A stretch of DNA of 13,017 nt from Desulfocapsa sp. Its GTDB lineage: Bacteria; Desulfobacterota; Desulfobulbia; Desulfobulbales; Desulfocapsaceae. Positions within the stretch are counted from its first letter, which is position 1. Every line of letters starts with the position of its first letter. Of this stretch, positions 6,767 through 13,017 are shown in pieces. The notes under the pieces are model-generated. The model searched no databases, had not been told where the DNA came from, and saw only the letters and a list, made by a program, of their open reading frames with translations. A program made the translations under genes and the position numbers. The DNA is taken from NCBI GenBank assembly GCA_029934915.1, contig JAOZLI010000043.1, positions 1-13,017 on the forward strand. Reading direction: 5' to 3'.

Positions 6767-6769
6767 CCT

Positions 6770-7408
6770 TCATTCCACAATAAAATCAGCTCGTCTGTTC
6801 TGTGACCAGTCCAATTCATTCTGACCAATAAACAAAGGCCGTTCTTCACCATAACTGATACTGCGGATGCGTGTTGGGTCTACTCCAAGGTTGATCATGT
6901 ATTCCTTAACGTTAATGGCACGTCTCTCTCCAAGGGCGAGGTTGTACTCATTTGTGCCGCGTTCATCACAGTTTCCTTCAATAACAATAACTGTAGTTGG
7001 GCTGTCCTTCATGTAGGTTGCATTGGATGTTACTATGGCACGCATTTCTTCGCTGCTGATACCAGCCTGGTCAAAATCAAAGTAGACTGGGCTGAAGACG
7101 GTTGAAGAACGTCCATGGCTACGTTTGTATTCTTCTGTTTGCTCCATGGCATCTGCACTGTTAATGGAGAGGTTTCCAATTACCTGTCCTCCGGAGTCCA
7201 TGGACTCTGGGGCGGACAGGCCAGTTTCAGAATAGGCCCCATCGGCCGAAGGGTAATCAATATTGGTGCCTCCACTCATATCTGTTTGTGCAGCAGAAGG
7301 TGGATCGTCCAGAGCGACAACATTTTTTTTACTGCATCCAGAGGTTAACAGCACCAGGGAAGCAAGAACAGCGGTGGTGAAAAATGTTGTTTTAAGCACA
7401 GGATTCAT
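6770..7408 (-). CDS. pal: Peptidoglycan-associated lipoprotein (OmpA-like domain)
   Basis: Outer-membrane lipoprotein that binds diaminopimelate in peptidoglycan and partners TolB/OmpA in envelope integrity and division. The 212 aa protein has a hydrophobic signal segment (about 9-21) followed by a lipobox TSGC with acylated C25. Residues 26-105 are a low-complexity Ser/Asp/Gly/Pro-rich linker, longer than in E. coli Pal. The OmpA-like domain begins at VYFDFDQAGI (108-117) and contains VIEGNCDERGTNEYNLALG (142-160) with D148, R163 in GERRA, and the terminal SQNRRADFIV. E. coli has His where N146 stands. A GAGG on the minus strand eight bases before the ATG supports the start. The tol genes that usually accompany pal are not adjacent; it is a solitary gene with its own promoter, convergent with cmk. 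Confidence 0.93.
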   Translation of the reverse strand: MNPVLKTTFFTTAVLASLVLLTSGCSKKNVVALDDPPSAAQTDMSGGTNIDYPSADGAYSETGLSAPESMDSGGQVIGNLSINSADAMEQTEEYKRSHGRSSTVFSPVYFDFDQAGISSEEMRAIVTSNATYMKDSPTTVIVIEGNCDERGTNEYNLALGERRAINVKEYMINLGVDPTRIRSISYGEERPLFIGQNELDWSQNRRADFIVE

Positions 7409-7477
7409 AGATGGAACCTCAATTGGTGAAATTGAAATAATTGGCGGGAAAAATAGTTTGTGTCTCCATTAGCTTAC

Positions 7478-7505
7478 ATTGTAGTCGTATTAAAAAAGAC
7501 GTCAA
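7478..7505 (-). promoter_or_regulatory. Predicted sigma70-type promoter of pal
   Basis: On the minus strand, TTGACG (7505-7500) and TACAAT (7483-7478) are separated by 16 bp. Each box differs from the sigma70 consensus at one position. Transcription would start near 7470, leaving a leader of roughly 60 nt before the pal ATG. This is the best promoter match I found in the window. Confidence 0.6.
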
Positions 7506-7523
7506 GAATTTTTCGCTTGTATC

Positions 7524-7550
7524 GTTAGGGTTCGCTCAACAAACCCTAAC
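7524..7550. repeat. 9 bp palindrome with 9 nt loop
   Basis: GTTAGGGTT at 7524-7532 is the exact reverse complement of AACCCTAAC at 7542-7550, with loop CGCTCAACA. No T-run follows on either strand, so it does not look like a terminator. It lies 19 bp upstream of the pal -35 box in the divergent pal/binding-protein region. It could be a dispersed intergenic repeat or an operator serving either gene. Confidence 0.45.
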
Positions 7551-7572
7551 TTGGTGAAAATTAGCTTGCCTC

Positions 7573-7592
7573 GGTCCATGGAACATGGTACC
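7573..7592. promoter_or_regulatory. Dyad GGTCCATG-GAA-CATGGTACC, possible operator
   Basis: GGTCCATG (7573/4-7580) mirrors CATGGTACC (7584-7592) around GAA, with one extra base in the right half. It lies about 90-105 bp upstream of the binding-protein start. A symmetric site of this size in a divergent region could be a repressor or activator site. No regulator gene is adjacent, so the assignment is weak. Confidence 0.25.
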
Positions 7593-7613
7593 AAAATTGA
7601 GAGATGTTGTTTA

Positions 7614-7643
7614 TTGGTCTGATTTTTAAGGTGTTTTTATCAT
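7614..7643 (+). promoter_or_regulatory. Weak candidate promoter of the binding-protein gene
   Basis: TTGGTC (7614-7619) and TATCAT (7638-7643) with an 18 bp spacer would start transcription around 7650, about 29 nt before the ATG at 7679. The match is modest and the region is AT-rich, so other boxes are possible. Confidence 0.25.
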
Positions 7644-7678
7644 TGGTGGAGTTTGTCATTTTAATTGCAGGAGGAGAT

Positions 7679-8416
7679 ATGCTGAAGAAAATTTTATTGG
7701 TTCTGTTAATGTCGGTCTTTGTGAGCAGTTCAGCCATGGCTGAGAAAACGATTACAGTGGCAGTACCCGCCACCGTTCCCCCCATGGCCTTTGTTGATGA
7801 CCAGGGTCAGCTTGCAGGGTATTCTGTGGATTATATCAATGACGTGGCAAAGGCTGCCGGTTTTACAGTTGTTTTAAAAAATATCCCTTGGAGTGGTATC
7901 TTCGCGGGTCTTGTAAGGGGTGATTACGACGCGATTTGTGCTGCTGTCTCCATTACTGAAAACCGAGCAAAGGTCGTTGACTTTACTCTGCCTTATTTTG
8001 AAGTACGACATGCTATTGTTGTACCCGTTGCATCGGATGTCAAAAGCCTTACTGATTTGGCAGGGAAGAAAGTCGGAGGGAAACTTGGTTCCATTGGCTA
8101 TCAAGCCCTTACGCAAGTCTCTGCTATTGAACCTGTTGGGTATGACGAAGTGACTCTATTCATGGAGGCATTAAAAGTGGGTGAGATTGATGGCGCCGTT
8201 TATGCTGAACCGATGGTTGCTCATTATATAAAAACCCAGTATTCCGATACACTGAAGATTGCCTCCTTTATTGAGAGTGAGAAAAAGGATATTTATGGAA
8301 TTGCTGTTAAAAAAGATAACAGTGAAGTATTGGATATGCTGAATAAAGGGATGAAAGCTATAAAAGGTAGCAGCCGTGAAAAGGAACTTCAAAAGAAATG
8401 GCTGAGCACTAAATAA
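7679..8416 (+). CDS. Periplasmic solute-binding protein, family 3 (amino-acid type)
   Basis: Predicted secreted binding protein of 245 aa, of the SBP_bac_3 type that usually captures amino acids or similar small ligands for an ABC importer. A Sec signal peptide is obvious: KK at 3-4, hydrophobic 5-15, cleavage after AMA (about residue 21). Mature landmarks are VPPMAFVDDQGQLAGYSVDYINDVAKAAG (33-61), the DAICAAVSIT segment with R96 in ENRAKVVDFTLPYF (ligand carboxylate contact in HisJ-like proteins), and GEIDGAVYAEPM (168-179) with D171. The usual GTT-like motif is replaced by GGKLGSIG. The start ATG 7679 has a perfect AGGAGG at 7669-7674; an in-frame upstream ATG at 7604 would bury the signal peptide. 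No permease or ATPase gene is adjacent and a terminator follows, so it is a stand-alone gene. Amino-acid specificity is not established. Confidence 0.9.
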   Translation: MLKKILLVLLMSVFVSSSAMAEKTITVAVPATVPPMAFVDDQGQLAGYSVDYINDVAKAAGFTVVLKNIPWSGIFAGLVRGDYDAICAAVSITENRAKVVDFTLPYFEVRHAIVVPVASDVKSLTDLAGKKVGGKLGSIGYQALTQVSAIEPVGYDEVTLFMEALKVGEIDGAVYAEPMVAHYIKTQYSDTLKIASFIESEKKDIYGIAVKKDNSEVLDMLNKGMKAIKGSSREKELQKKWLSTK

Positions 8417-8440
8417 CGCTTTGGGTTTCCCGTATTCTTA

Positions 8441-8480
8441 TCCGGACATTGCTCTTAGGAGCTTGTCCGGATTTTTTTTT
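8441..8480 (+). terminator. Rho-independent terminator after the binding-protein gene
   Basis: TCCGGACA (8441-8448) pairs with TGTCCGGA (8464-8471). The stem continues inside as GCTC (8451-8454) with GAGC (8459-8462) around the loop TTAG. Nine T residues follow at 8472-8480. It lies 25 bp after the stop codon and separates the binding-protein gene from the efflux operon. Confidence 0.9.
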
Positions 8481-8669
8481 ATTTATTCCTCCCCGCCTTT
8501 CACCTTATAATCCTTCATGTTTCTTCGAATATCCGCTATTATATGAAGGTTAGTGGATAAGCATTCTCTTTTCTTTCTTGTGGATACGTGCAATGTACAG
8601 TAAGTTAAACCGTTTTCTTAAATAGGTCATTGTTCAGTGTGTGTACTTTTAAATTAGCCCTTATGGGGA
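8481..8669 (+). promoter_or_regulatory. Leader region of the efflux operon with weak dyads
   Basis: This 189 bp gap has no convincing ORF and should hold the efflux operon promoter. A TATAAT occurs at 8506-8511 but with a poor -35 (TTATTC at 8483-8488). CCTTCAT at 8512-8518 is mirrored by ATGAAGG at 8543-8549. GTGGATA is repeated directly at 8553-8559 and 8580-8586. TAAGTT...TTCTTA at 8601-8620 is an imperfect 20 bp dyad. Any of these could be a regulator site, since RND operons are usually repressor-controlled, but none is strong and no regulator gene is next to it. Confidence 0.3.
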
Positions 8670-10025
8670 ATGAGCACAGTTATGGTTAAATTCGGAAGCA
8701 TTTTTGTGGGTCTTTTTGTGTTGGCGGAGTCTGTCGTTGCTTACGCTTCGGATGTACCTCCAGAGGTACCGAAAAGCTGGACTGCCAAAAATAGCGTGCA
8801 GTTTGCCCTTCTTAACAGCCCGGACAGTCGTGTGGCCAAGCAGCGTATGGAGATGGCGGCTGCAACGGTTGCCCAGGCCAGATCTGGCTATTATCCCAAC
8901 GTAGATATTTCAGCACAGTATGGTCAGACAAATAACCCCATGTATTCCTTTGGTAATATTCTTAACCAGGGTGCCTTTACTCCTGATATAAATTTTAATG
9001 ATCCTGGCCGTACAGATGATTTGATTGTCCGTGCCGGAGTTGAGTATCGCTTTTATAATGGTGGCCGTGATCAGGCGGGAGTTGAAGCAGCAGAAGCTGG
9101 ATTTGCAGGATCAGGGGCGGATAAAGAAAGTGTGCTTGCTCGTCTTGCCTTTGAAGCAGTGCGCAGTTTTCAGTCCATTGTTCAGGCACAGGAGATGCTT
9201 GAAGCCAGAAAAACGTCTCTTGCTGCCATCCAGGCATCTATTGGTGTTGCCAGGGCGCGATATGCTGCTGGTGATCTGTTAACAACTGACCTGTTAAATC
9301 TTGAAGTGCAGGAATCTCGTGCCAGTGAAAATTTGATTCTGGCAGAGCACCGGTTGGAGCTTTCAAAAAAAGTATTTTTGAATCTGCTTGGTCTAAAGGA
9401 TGGAACGGTACAGATTGCTTCCACAGAGGAGTATCTGCAAGAGGTTCCAGCTGAGCGGGGCTATCAAAAGCGTTCGGAACTGCAGAGTCTTATTCATGCA
9501 GAAGAGGCGGCTAATGCACGTCTTCGTATGGCACAAGGGGGAAACCTGCCAACCATTGATGGTTTTGCATCCTACCAGTACGAAAAAGGCTGGGTTATGG
9601 ATGGCAATGGTGACTCGTGGATGGCTGGAGTGAAAGTCAATTATCGACTGTTTGAAGGATATAAGACATCTGCAGACGTTACCAGTGCCATGGCTGCTCT
9701 GGCCACCGTCCGGGAAGAACGTAAAAAGGCAGAGCTTGGAATGGACCTGGAAGTAAAACAGGCGGACCTGAATTATCGGCAGTCCATTCAACGTTTACAG
9801 GTTACCAGGAAAATGGTGGAACAGGCACGGGAGAGTGCACGTCTAAGCAGGACGCGGTTTAAGGAAGGAGTTATTCTTTCCTCAGACCTGATCGATGTGG
9901 AAATGCGTCTCACTGATGCCCTGATGCGGCAAACCGTAGCCAAGGTAAATATCAAAGTGGCATTGGCGGATTTGAGAAGAGCCATGGGGTTGACACAATT
10001 TTGCGAAGATACAGAGGTACAATAA
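8670..10025 (+). CDS. TolC-like outer-membrane efflux protein
   Basis: Outer-membrane factor (OEP family) of 451 aa that would form the trimeric exit duct for the RND pump encoded downstream. A signal peptide is visible (hydrophobic about 10-24, cleavage after VAYA near 27). The two structural repeats start around 43-80 (VQFALLNSPDSRVAKQRM, then ARSGYYPNVDISAQYG) and 267-300 (KRSELQSLIHAEEAANARL, then GGNLPTIDGFASYQYEKGW). Each contains long alpha-helical hairpin segments such as LTTDLLNLEVQESRASENLI (204-223) and SSDLIDVEMRLTDALM (404-419). The ATG at 8670 directly follows GGGGA, too close for a good ribosome site; ATG 8682 (codon 5) also leaves a full signal peptide and may be the real start. 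The fusion-protein gene begins 1 bp after its stop. Confidence 0.93.
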   Translation: MSTVMVKFGSIFVGLFVLAESVVAYASDVPPEVPKSWTAKNSVQFALLNSPDSRVAKQRMEMAAATVAQARSGYYPNVDISAQYGQTNNPMYSFGNILNQGAFTPDINFNDPGRTDDLIVRAGVEYRFYNGGRDQAGVEAAEAGFAGSGADKESVLARLAFEAVRSFQSIVQAQEMLEARKTSLAAIQASIGVARARYAAGDLLTTDLLNLEVQESRASENLILAEHRLELSKKVFLNLLGLKDGTVQIASTEEYLQEVPAERGYQKRSELQSLIHAEEAANARLRMAQGGNLPTIDGFASYQYEKGWVMDGNGDSWMAGVKVNYRLFEGYKTSADVTSAMAALATVREERKKAELGMDLEVKQADLNYRQSIQRLQVTRKMVEQARESARLSRTRFKEGVILSSDLIDVEMRLTDALMRQTVAKVNIKVALADLRRAMGLTQFCEDTEVQ

Positions 10026-10026
10026 A

Positions 10027-11064
10027 ATGAGATGGAATAAGATTCTTATAGGGACTTTGCTTGCGGGTGGAGTGCTGATGATGTTTGCCTGTGAAAAGGA
10101 AGAGCACGTTCAGGCGGAGATAATACAATTACCAACAGTGAGTGTAGCAGTACAAAAAGTAAGTGAAAAAACTGCCAGGTCACGTATAGAGGTTGTGGGA
10201 ACACTCGAAGCCATTGAAAGGGCATCCATTTCGGCCAGAATTGCAGGCCAGATTATAGAATTTCCAGTGGTGCTGGGATCAAAGGTGGTAAAGGGTGATC
10301 TGCTTATTAAAATAAGTGCAGGTGAAATTTCTGCAAAACTGCTGCAGGCCGAAGCACAATTATCCCAGGCACGTCGAAACCTGGCCAGAGAAAATAAACT
10401 GCAGAAGCAGGGGGCATCCACAGAAGAAACGGTTAAATCCTTAAAGGATGCCACCGCCATTGCAGAAGCAGCATTTAAAGAGGCCAGGACCATGTTGGAC
10501 TACACCACCATTACAGCACCTTTTGATGGTACCATTACCAACAAAATCGCTAATATTGGAGATCTTGCCTCTCCCGGGAAACTTCTTTTACAAATAGAAA
10601 ATGGCGATGCATTGCAGGTACTGGCGCAAGTACCTGAAGCCTTGCTCCTGAAAGTAAAGAAAGGAGATTCACTTTCTGTGCAGATTCCTGCAGCTTCTCA
10701 AGTCTTGACAGGGGAGGTGGCAGAAGTTGCACCGGCAGCAGATCCCATGTCCCGAACTGCTCCTGTTAAAATTAATATTCCATCCGGCCCCGATCTTCGG
10801 GTTGGGCAATTTGCCCGTATCAGCCTTGCGGGAACAGATGAAACAACGCTTATGGTTCCACAAACTGCAGTCCTGGCCAAGGGCCAGATGGATATCATTT
10901 TTACGGTTGAAGGAACAGCAAAAACAGCTCGTATGCGTCTTGTGAAAACAGGCGTAGCACACGATGGTGAGATAGAAATTCTTGCTGGGCTAGAGCCCGG
11001 GGAAGTTATTGTGGTGTCAGAAATTACTAAACTGCAAGATGGTCAACCTCTGAGCATACGATAG
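10027..11064 (+). CDS. RND efflux periplasmic adaptor (membrane-fusion protein), likely lipoprotein
   Basis: HlyD/AcrA-type adaptor of 345 aa that links the inner-membrane pump to the TolC-like duct. The N-terminus is a signal segment (about 5-20) ending in MMFAC, a loose lipobox with C22, so inner-membrane anchoring by lipid is likely. The lipoyl halves are at [28 protein letters not shown] (66-93) and [25 protein letters not shown] (160-184), flanking a short helical hairpin (about 102-157, [17 protein letters not shown]). Barrel and membrane-proximal domains follow, with [11 protein letters not shown] (257-267), [11 protein letters not shown] (273-283) and [10 protein letters not shown] (321-330). 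Shorter than AcrA (397 aa) mainly because of the hairpin. GAGG at 10014-10017 precedes the ATG by nine bases; 1 bp separates it from the outer-membrane gene and 2 bp from the pump gene. Confidence 0.93.
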   Translation: MRWNKILIGTLLAGGVLMMFACEKEEHVQAEIIQLPTVSVAVQKVSEKTARSRIEVVGTLEAIERASISARIAGQIIEFPVVLGSKVVKGDLLIKISAGEISAKLLQAEAQLSQARRNLARENKLQKQGASTEETVKSLKDATAIAEAAFKEARTMLDYTTITAPFDGTITNKIANIGDLASPGKLLLQIENGDALQVLAQVPEALLLKVKKGDSLSVQIPAASQVLTGEVAEVAPAADPMSRTAPVKINIPSGPDLRVGQFARISLAGTDETTLMVPQTAVLAKGQMDIIFTVEGTAKTARMRLVKTGVAHDGEIEILAGLEPGEVIVVSEITKLQDGQPLSIR

Positions 11065-11066
11065 CT

Positions 11067-13017
11067 ATGAAAATTTCAAAACAGGAATTTGAAAATCCCG
11101 GTTTTGCCGGAAAGATGGCCGCTGCCTTTGTTGATTCAAAGCTGACTGCTGTAGGCATTATAGCCTCCATGCTTCTAGGAGTTATGGCAATTTACATGTT
11201 GCCACGGGAAGAAGAACCTCAAATTAAAGTTCCCATGATTGATGTTATGGTGAGCATGCAGGGAGCGACACCCAAAGAGATTGAAGAGCAGGTTTCCATC
11301 CCCATGGAAAAACTTCTCTATGAACTTCCAGGGGTTGAGTATATCTACTCCACCTCCATGTCTGGACAAAGTCTTCTGGTTGTCCGGTTTTATGTGGGGG
11401 AAAATCTGGAAAGCTCTATCGTTCGGCTCAACCAGAAACTCGCGACTAATATTGATCGGGTTCCGCATGGTGTTTCTGCTCCCATTATCAAACCGCATAT
11501 CATTGATGATGTGCCTATCCTGGCGCTTACCTTACATTCTGCTAGCTATGATCACTTTACTCTGCGTCGACTGGCTGCAGAGGTGGATGATGCGGTCAAA
11601 AGTATTCATAATGTTGCGGAAACCACTCTTATTGGCGGTACCAGAAGGCAGATCCGTATTCAGTTTGATCCTCTGCTTCTTGCCTCCAGGAATTTGACGG
11701 TCTCACAGCTTATTCCGGCCTTACAGCAGGCTAACCGCCAGAGTTTCTGCGGCACAATTCAGGTGATGAACCAGGAAATACTGTTGCAGAGTGGTACGTT
11801 CCTGCGCAATAAGAAAGAAATTGGCCGGGTTGTGGTGGGTGTGTATGGTGGCAGTCCTGTGTATCTCGACGAAGTCGCTACAATTTTAGATGGGCCGGAA
11901 GAACCTGATAATTACGTTCTTTTTGGTTCCCCAAGTGGACATAATGAAGAGCCTGCTGTTACGCTCTCCATTGCTAAACGACCCGGTTCTAATGCCGTGA
12001 GCGTTGTGCATGAAGTTCTTGAAAAGGTCGAGAGTTTAAAAGGGACGTTGATTCCAGCGGATGTTGAAGTAACTGTCACCCGTAATTATGGAGATACAGC
12101 AGCAGAAAAATCCAATGAGTTGTTGCTGCATATGGGAATTGCCATATTTGGCGTTGCGGTTTTGATTTTCTTCTTCCTTGGTTGGCGTGAATCTACAGTG
12201 GTGATGCTTGCCATCCCCTCGACCCTGGCCCTTACCCTGATGGTTTTTTACCTCTACGGCTATACTCTGAATCGAATAACCCTTTTTGCCCTTATTTTTT
12301 CCATTGGAATTCTTGTCGACGATGCCATTGTGGTGGTGGAAAATATTGTTCGTCATATGCGTCTTCCCACAAGCAAAGATAAATCCATTACCACCATTGC
12401 GGTGGAGGCGGTGATAGAGGTTGGTAACCCTACAATTCTTGCAACCTGGGCGGTGATAGCGGCTATTCTTCCCATGGCCTTTGTCGGTGGTTTGATGGGG
12501 CCCTATATGCGGCCAATTCCCATTGGAGCTACGGCTGCCATGATTTTTTCCGTTATTATTGCCTTTAGTGTCACCCCCTGGGCTTCCGTCAGGATATTAA
12601 AAAAGAAAGAAAGTGTCGGGGATGATCTGGATGAAGACCATGCACCAGATGATTTTTTCACTCGTTTGTATCATCGAATCATGGAGCCCTTGCTTCGATC
12701 CGGTTTTGCCCGCCTGGTATTTTTTGTAACGATCATCACTATGTTACTAGGTGCCTGCTCAATGGTCTATCTGGGTATGGTCAAAGTAAAGATGCTGCCT
12801 TTTGATAACAAAAGTGAATTTCAAGTGATTCTGGATATGCCGGAAGGTTCCACCCTTGAACATACAAACAGGGTGGCACTGGAGATGGCAGAAGTTATCA
12901 AGGCTGACCCGACGGTGGTGAATTATCAGATATACACAGGTACTGCATCTCCCTATAATTTTAATGGCCTGGTACGGCATTACTTTATGCGTCAGGGACC
13001 GACGGTGGCCGATATTC
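11067..13017 (+). CDS. RND efflux pump permease, HAE1-like (3' end outside the window)
   Basis: Inner-membrane proton-driven exporter of the RND family, partial: 650 codons are open to the right edge, against about 1,000-1,100 for a full protein. It begins with a ~20-residue cytoplasmic segment, then TM1 (about 27-45), then a periplasmic porter region starting [16 protein letters not shown] (45-60). A membrane bundle follows from about residue 355, with [13 protein letters not shown] carrying the paired D418-D419 equivalent to AcrB D407-D408 in the proton relay. A charged loop ([18 protein letters not shown]) leads to the second-half TM7 and porter domain. The C-terminal Lys of the relay lies beyond the window. 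ATG 11067 has no Shine-Dalgarno and begins 2 bp after the adaptor stop, suggesting coupled translation. The PREEEP-type porter start differs from classical AcrB; substrate is unknown. Confidence 0.94.
   Translation, partial: MKISKQEFENPGFAGKMAAAFVDSKLTAVGIIASMLLGVMAIYMLPREEEPQIKVPMIDVMVSMQGATPKEIEEQVSIPMEKLLYELPGVEYIYSTSMSGQSLLVVRFYVGENLESSIVRLNQKLATNIDRVPHGVSAPIIKPHIIDDVPILALTLHSASYDHFTLRRLAAEVDDAVKSIHNVAETTLIGGTRRQIRIQFDPLLLASRNLTVSQLIPALQQANRQSFCGTIQVMNQEILLQSGTFLRNKKEIGRVVVGVYGGSPVYLDEVATILDGPEEPDNYVLFGSPSGHNEEPAVTLSIAKRPGSNAVSVVHEVLEKVESLKGTLIPADVEVTVTRNYGDTAAEKSNELLLHMGIAIFGVAVLIFFFLGWRESTVVMLAIPSTLALTLMVFYLYGYTLNRITLFALIFSIGILVDDAIVVVENIVRHMRLPTSKDKSITTIAVEAVIEVGNPTILATWAVIAAILPMAFVGGLMGPYMRPIPIGATAAMIFSVIIAFSVTPWASVRILKKKESVGDDLDEDHAPDDFFTRLYHRIMEPLLRSGFARLVFFVTIITMLLGACSMVYLGMVKVKMLPFDNKSEFQVILDMPEGSTLEHTNRVALEMAEVIKADPTVVNYQIYTGTASPYNFNGLVRHYFMRQGPTVADI

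Noticed and set aside
7604..7678. 25-residue N-terminal extension of the binding protein.
   Set aside because: It would place a second hydrophobic stretch ahead of a complete signal peptide; the perfect AGGAGG at 7669-7674 marks ATG 7679 as the start.
9393..9791. 132 aa open frame on the minus strand inside the TolC-like gene.
   Set aside because: Antisense shadow of a convincing outer-membrane factor with no independent start signal or family motif.
11281..11697. 138 aa plus-strand frame overlapping the RND pump gene.
   Set aside because: The pump reading frame through the same bases is continuous and matches RND proteins; this is an out-of-frame shadow, not a frameshift.

Overview
The window reads as an ordinary chromosomal stretch of a Gram-negative bacterium. 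Protein character and gene content (a Pal lipoprotein, a tripartite RND efflux system, a gatC-gatA pair, then hisC and cmk) suggest a Desulfobacterota/Desulfobulbales-type organism. That placement is an inference from general resemblance, not from a search. Base composition is moderate, and no gene looks obviously foreign in codon use.

Layout. Positions 1-232 are noncoding and hold the most unusual structure. It is a ~150 bp fold-back element with 19/21-matching terminal inverted repeats, flanked by a perfect 10 bp direct repeat, and it carries an inverted pair of REP-like GTAG-hairpin repeats at its centre. It sits 15 bp upstream of the first start codon. Positions 233-6685 form a tightly packed plus-strand run of seven genes: 5-formyltetrahydrofolate cyclo-ligase, a class II-like HDAC/acetylpolyamine amidohydrolase-family deacetylase, a REC-HD-GYP response regulator, gatC, gatA, hisC and cmk. 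Gaps are 17, 44, 0, 58, 18 and 1 bp, which is consistent with one transcription unit. The genes cover folate interconversion, deacetylation, c-di-GMP turnover, Gln-tRNA/Asn-tRNA amidation, histidine synthesis and CMP phosphorylation, so any common theme is housekeeping growth. A repeat-rich 84 bp gap separates cmk from the convergent pal gene at 6770-7408 (minus strand).

Positions 7409-7678 form a divergent regulatory region with a near-consensus promoter for pal, a 9 bp palindrome and a dyad. It is followed by a solitary periplasmic family-3 solute-binding protein (7679-8416) with its own Rho-independent terminator. After a 189 bp gap with only weak dyads, a three-gene efflux operon begins: a TolC-like outer-membrane factor, a membrane-fusion lipoprotein, and an HAE1-type RND pump that runs off the right edge. 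These three would span both membranes as a drug or solute exporter.

I do not see a clear previously undescribed multigene system. The best leads are the nested mobile repeat at 46-217, the deacetylase and HD-GYP regulator embedded in a housekeeping operon, and the orphan binding protein.
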